A stretch of 64,000 nucleotides of DNA, taken from contig NZ_JASISZ010000002.1 of assembly GCF_030063355.1 (NCBI RefSeq), positions 225,567 through 289,566 of the forward strand, read 5' to 3'. Of the stretch, positions 60,638-64,000 are shown piece after piece. This DNA comes from Streptomyces sp. PH10-H1 (GTDB taxonomy: Bacteria > Actinomycetota > Actinomycetes > Streptomycetales > Streptomycetaceae). Below the pieces are notes generated by a model. That model worked only from the letters and a program-made list of their open reading frames with translations. It was not told the origin of the DNA and made no database searches. Position numbers and translations under genes: made by a program. Position 1 is the first letter of the stretch; every line of letters begins with the position of its first letter.

Positions 60638-62414
60638 CTAGCCGGTGACTTCGCACATGGGGTTTTAGGTCTCCAGCCAGCGGGGCCGGGTTTCGTCGAT
60701 GCCGAGGAGTTCGAGCAGGTGTGCTTGGACTCCTCGGCTGACGAGGATGACGGGTGGGTCGGTGGCGGTGCCGGGGCGGAGCATGAGGCCGTCGAGGTGG
60801 TAGAGGATCATGCGGCCGGTGGGGCGGACCTTGCGGTTGTCGGGGTAGAGGCCGGCCATGGTCTGCTCGGGGCCCAGAGCCTGGCGGACCTGGCGTTCAA
60901 TCAGGCAGTAGACCAGCAGGGCGAGGCAGATCACGGTGATCAAGGCCGTGATGCGGCGGTTGTGCTCCAGGAACAGGGGCGCGACGGCCAGGGGTCCTTT
61001 GAAGTCGCCGTAGCGGCGTTCGATCACTCCCTGGCCTTTGTAGCGCCGGAAGACCTCGGCCGTGTCGGCCTGCTCCGGAGTCAGAGCGGTGACCAGGCAG
61101 TACCAGCCGTCGGCGGCGGCTTCGGCGGCCAGGACGTCCTCGTCGAAGTGCCAGGCCAGAGTGGGTTTCCCGTCGGGGCCGGCGGTGACGGTGGTACGCA
61201 GGCAGCTGGCGACCCGGCGGGACTTGGTGATCACCCCGATCCGGGCCTGGACCTTCTCGGCGGTGGTGTAGTACCGGCCGCCGGCCGAGTTCTGCAGTTT
61301 CTCCAGATCGTCGGTGGCTCTGGCCAGACGCTTGGCGCGTGCTTTGCGCTGGCCCTCCGCGTTGCCGGTGGAGTGGACCAGGATCCGGCGCAGGTGGTGG
61401 ACCGGGTCGCGCTTGCGTGGTCCTGCCATGGCGTGGACGTCTTCCAGGACCCGGTAGGACTCGCGCTGGTCGGCGGGGGTCTCCCGCTCGCGGTCGCGGT
61501 CGTTGACGTAGTCGACCAGCTCGGCGGCCCCGAGGTCGGCAGTGGCGTAGAAGCCTGCTTTGACCTGGGCCGCGGGTATGGGGGCGACGAATCCGACCTG
61601 GGCGTCAAGCAGGGCGGTGATATTCGGGTAGGACACCAGTTTGGAGTCCGCGACGAGCAGGAAGTCCTTGCGGTCGGCGATCTTCCGCAGGGCCTTCATC
61701 GCGCCGACGACCTGGGCGACCTCGCCCGCTCCGCCGTCGTAGGCACGGTGGAAGACGGGGATGCCGCCGTCGCGGGTGACGGCCAGTCCGGCCTGGACCT
61801 GCTTCAGGTCGACCCGCCGGTCCTTGGGGTGACCGTATCTGACCTGCGCGTACTCCTCTTCCTGGTCCGGGTAGGCGCCGAACATGGAGATCGACGTCAT
61901 GTCCCAGTGGATCTGAGCGGTATCGATGCCGAACTCCGCGATGGCCCGCGCGCCGACCGAGCCGGTGATCTCCTCCAGGTGCGGGGCGATCGCGTCCAGA
62001 GCGCGGGCGATACGGTCGTCGTTGAGCAGGTCCGGCTCGATGCCGAAGACCTCCTCGACAGCCCACTTCCGCGCCCAGTCCTCCACCCGCACCATCGAGG
62101 TCGGCGAGGACAGCCGGTTGGCGATCAGCGCCTCGACGACCTGCCCGTGCGTCAGATGAGCCACCTCACGGACAGGACACAGCTCGTCGATGATCCCGGC
62201 CACGTCCAGCCGGCGCAGAAACTCGGCAGAGGCAGGCAGAGCGCCCAGACGCCTCTCCACCACAGGCGCCAACTCCACCGACATGCGGGGGCGCTGGACC
62301 CGGGAACGACGCGAACGAGATATCGGCACGTCCAGAACAACGACCCGCACTGATCGAAGTACCGGCCAACTCATCAGTTCATCCGATTCAGCTATGTGCG
62401 GAGGATCGGCCTAG
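60638..62414 (-). mobile_element. IS1634-family-like insertion sequence inside the transposon
   Basis: A 1.78-kb unit around one transposase gene. Both edges carry a similar inverted stretch, TTCGCACATGG on the left and, inverted, TCCGCACATAG on the right, followed outwards by CTAG at each side. The inverted repeats are imperfect (about 14 of 21 when aligned by hand), so ends may be off by several bases. It sits between cargo and the right end of the Tn7-like element. Confidence 0.6.
60665..62284 (-). CDS. IS1634-family-like transposase
   Basis: About 539 residues from Met 62284 (MSVELAPVVERRLGALPASA); the ORF stays open to 62374. The N-terminal part (FLRRLDVAGIIDELCP, LTHGQVVEALIANRL) is of the DUF4277 type; the DDE-type core includes HWDMTSISMFG (acidic), FLLVADSKLVSY and the ERRYGDFKG region with the Glu. 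It is complete in length and could be active. Confidence 0.85.
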   Translation of the reverse strand: MSVELAPVVERRLGALPASAEFLRRLDVAGIIDELCPVREVAHLTHGQVVEALIANRLSSPTSMVRVEDWARKWAVEEVFGIEPDLLNDDRIARALDAIAPHLEEITGSVGARAIAEFGIDTAQIHWDMTSISMFGAYPDQEEEYAQVRYGHPKDRRVDLKQVQAGLAVTRDGGIPVFHRAYDGGAGEVAQVVGAMKALRKIADRKDFLLVADSKLVSYPNITALLDAQVGFVAPIPAAQVKAGFYATADLGAAELVDYVNDRDRERETPADQRESYRVLEDVHAMAGPRKRDPVHHLRRILVHSTGNAEGQRKARAKRLARATDDLEKLQNSAGGRYYTTAEKVQARIGVITKSRRVASCLRTTVTAGPDGKPTLAWHFDEDVLAAEAAADGWYCLVTALTPEQADTAEVFRRYKGQGVIERRYGDFKGPLAVAPLFLEHNRRITALITVICLALLVYCLIERQVRQALGPEQTMAGLYPDNRKVRPTGRMILYHLDGLMLRPGTATDPPVILVSRGVQAHLLELLGIDETRPRWLET

Positions 62415-62687
62415 CGCGCCGGTGGCCGCACCAAATACCGCAAGCACAGCAGTCCAACTCATGGTTAGCGAACGTATAGACAGGATCGACAACACACCAG
62501 ATGGCCTCCCGCTATCGCGCTGGCAACTCCACCGCTGATCCTGCCCACCAGCACCTCGGCCGACCGCATGCATTCGCATGCGCGCTGAAGCATTGCCTGA
62601 GACGAACGGTGGGATCGCGCCTGAAGTGGAAACTTCAGCACCCAGGTCAGGCCTACTGTCTGCTGAAGGAACGGATGGTGCCCGACA
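62415..62687. repeat. Right transposon end region
   Basis: Read inwards from 62687, the end is TGTCGGGCACCAT..., with TTCAG at positions 21-25 and again near 63 and 99, plus one inverted copy near 50. This mirrors the left end less regularly. No gene is convincing in the 273 bases after the IS element. Confidence 0.75.
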
Positions 62688-62694
62688 GCGGTTG

Positions 62695-62907
62695 TGTCGG
62701 ACCGCACCGAAGATTTCAGTCGGCAGGGCTGTGACCAGGGCATTGAAATCTTTCGTGCGGTGGTCTGGGTCATGGTCGGCGCACTGAACACTTCAGTAGC
62801 CGCCGTCGCAGCCGAACCTCCGGTGCGCTGACCAGCGCTGACGTCCACTTAAGTTCCCCTCACTGAAATCTTTCGTGCGCTACTGAAGTCTTCGGTGCGG
62901 TCCGACA
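62695..62907. mobile_element. 213-bp MITE-like mini-element with Tn7-type ends
   Basis: Both termini are TGTCGGACCGCACCGAAGA followed by T or C and TTCAG at positions 21-25, in inverted orientation, nearly perfect over 25 bases. The 5-bp direct repeat GGTTG flanks it exactly (62690-62694 and 62908-62912). Inside are two 20-bp direct repeats, CAyTGAAATCTTTCGTGCGs, at 62741 and 62861, plus other TTCAG/CTGAA copies. No coding capacity. It is separated from the large element by only 7 bp of target. Confidence 0.92.
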
Positions 62908-62978
62908 GGTTGCGGCGTGTTAACTAAACTGACTTGAGAGTTTTCGCAGGTCAGAGCCCTATCTGCTAGCTTCCCGTC

Positions 62979-63956
62979 ATGGTTGACTCAAGAGGTCCCG
63001 GAAGGGATCTGAAAAGCCTTGCCCTGCCCGAGATCGGACAGTTATTCGAGACAGGTAACCCCTGGGAGCCCTACCAACTGCTCGACCAACATGGCGTCTT
63101 GGTCGAGCCGGCTGCGAGGTACTTTACGGAGCTCCAGGCTGCGAGTAGGCGCGCAACGACGATCAGGTCCTACGGCATGGACCTGCTTCGGTGGTGGCGC
63201 TTTCTATGGGCCCTAGACGTCGAGTGGAACCAAGCCTGCCGGGCTGACGCGCGCGACTTCGCCCGATGGATGCAGATAGCCGACAAGCCGGTGCGGGTGC
63301 ACTGGCGGCACCGCGGCAAACCAGCCGTGGCCCTGCCGGCGAAGCCCAGGACGCTGGCCAAGCCGACGCCAGGCACACCGAACCCCGTCACCGGGAAGCC
63401 GACTCAGAGCACGAAGTACGCAGCCAGAACCCGTGCCCATTGCGAGACGGTTCTGCGGGCCTTCTACGACTTCCACCTGGACGAGGGCACTGGCCCGATC
63501 ATCAACCCTTTCCCTCTGGACCGGTCACGCCACGGGCGCCGGGCCAACGCTCACCACAGCCCGAAGGGCGCTTTCAAGGACGAGCGAAAGGGCCGGTACC
63601 GGCCCACGATCCCCAAACGCATCCCCCGGCGCGTTCCCGATGAGCTTTTCAACCAGCTATTCGCACAGCTGAAGTACAACCGCGACCGGGCGCTCGTCGC
63701 CTTCTGGATCTCTACCGGAGCACGTGCCGAGGAACTCCTGACCAACCTGCAACGCGATCCTTCGCCGGGCGAGCAGGTCATCGGCGTGGTCCGCAAGGGC
63801 ACACGTGATTACCAGCAACTACCGGCCTCAGCAGATGCGTTCGTATGGCTGCGGCTCTACCAGCAAGAGACCTGCCTCGTTGTTTCACCGCGTTGGTCGG
63901 CTGAGTCTGTGCCCGTGATGTCGCTTTCGCCGGTCCCCGTGGGTGGTGTCGGGTAG
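62979..63956 (+). pseudogene. Tyrosine recombinase/integrase, C-terminal part lost
   Basis: The ORF encodes a phage-type integrase up to about residue 300: a SAM-like N-terminal domain (FTELQAASRRATTIRSYGMD, LLRWWRFLWALDVEW), a long Pro/Arg-rich linker, then the catalytic start with the first Arg in WISTGARAEELLTN and a Lys-strand VVRKGTRDYQQLP. Near base 63880 the family pattern ends and 26 unrelated residues run to TAG 63954-63956. The His-x-x-Arg box and the catalytic Tyr are missing, so an insertion or deletion has cut it. ATG at 62979; it starts 71 bp after the mini-element. It was probably the gene of another mobile element in the same hotspot. Confidence 0.75.
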
Positions 63957-64000
63957 GGCTGCGCGTCGGCTGTCGTGCCGGGGACGCTGGGTTCCACGGT
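63880..64000. other. Unidentified sequence joined to the integrase gene
   Basis: After the integrase homology stops, the sequence (CCTCGTTGTTTCACCGCG...) has no recognised relation to cpaF or to integrases. It may be the edge of a further insertion element extending beyond the window. The window ends before its nature can be judged. Confidence 0.3.

Larger units (their letters stand above)
33234..62687. mobile_element. Complete 29.5-kb Tn7-like transposon with four TniQ genes
   Basis: The left end begins TGTCGGAC at 33234; the right end finishes with its inverted counterpart ...GCCCGACA at 62687. The 5-bp target duplication GCGGT is present at 33229-33233 and 62688-62692, inside cpaF. TTCAG sits at positions 21-25 from both ends, with further TTCAG copies inwards, as expected for TnsB-binding arrays. 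The core tniQ/tnsD-tnsA-tnsB-tnsC is at 52720-58649, nearer the right end. Three more TniQ genes, an XRE regulator and ~14 kb of cargo fill the rest. TnsA indicates cut-and-paste movement. No cas genes or CRISPR repeats were seen. Boundaries were assigned by reading, not alignment. Confidence 0.92.

Noticed and set aside
33234..62687. CRISPR-associated transposon (CAST)
   Set aside because: TniQ, TnsB and TnsC are present, but no Cas12k, Cascade genes, CRISPR repeats or guide-like sequences were found anywhere in the element.
62695..62907. Mini-element as the true right end of the large transposon
   Set aside because: The large element already has its own end at 62687 with the matching GCGGT duplication, and the mini-element has a separate GGTTG duplication at both sides.

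Overview
The window looks like the chromosome of a Streptomyces. GC is very high, GTG/TTG starts are common, genes overlap as ATGA/GTGA, and there is a typical actinomycete gene set: kynurenine genes, NarL-type two-component pair, 224-aa Crp, MarP protease, DUF397/Scr1-type pairs, SulP-carbonic anhydrase fusion, Tad-pilus ATPases.

Region 1 (1-33233) is conserved chromosome. In order it holds an aminotransferase tail, DUF2617, a membrane spermidine-synthase-like protein, a SRPBCC membrane protein, an aldose epimerase, pyrE, fba, DUF3151, DUF3152, a kynA-kynU-formamidase operon, a sensor kinase/regulator pair, crp, nth, a NUDIX hydrolase, a MarP protease, an alpha/beta hydrolase, a holin-family protein, nhaA, acs, SulP-CA, a deacetylase-like lipoprotein, a MinD/CooC ATPase, a Fic-like protein, a HAD phosphatase, and the start of a Tad locus (CpaE-like ssd, then CpaF/TadA).

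Region 2 (33234-62687) is a complete 29.5-kb Tn7-like transposon inserted in the cpaF ATPase gene, in the codons for the conserved His-Glu-Gly-Gly-Cys-Gly stretch. Both ends start TGTCGG, carry TTCAG at positions 21-25, and are flanked by the 5-bp duplication GCGGT. The core is tniQ/tnsD - tnsA - tnsB - tnsC (52720-58649). Three further TniQ proteins (33362, 50079, 51224) and a divergent XRE repressor with a candidate operator suggest a transposon with several target selectors. No Cas gene or CRISPR array is visible. Cargo includes small stress/envelope genes (PRC-barrel, Asp23), a membrane-anchored Mrr-like nuclease, a DUF5710-HNH protein, an Scr1/DUF397 pair with an RsbW-like ATPase, and a tightly coupled five-gene operon (MurA-like enolpyruvyl transferase, 5'-nucleotidase-like phosphatase, two dCTP-deaminase-like proteins, GT4 glycosyltransferase). 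The two deaminase-like proteins have lost complementary halves of the active site. An IS1634-like element sits between tnsC and the right end.

Region 3 (62688-64000) begins with 7 bp of the target, then a 213-bp non-autonomous mini-element (62695-62907). It has the same kind of ends (TGTCGG plus TTCAG at 21-25) and its own 5-bp duplication GGTTG, offset by 2 bp from the big element's target. A tyrosine recombinase gene follows directly and is itself disrupted near 63.88 kb. The rest of cpaF is not in the window, so this codon cluster appears to be an integration hotspot.
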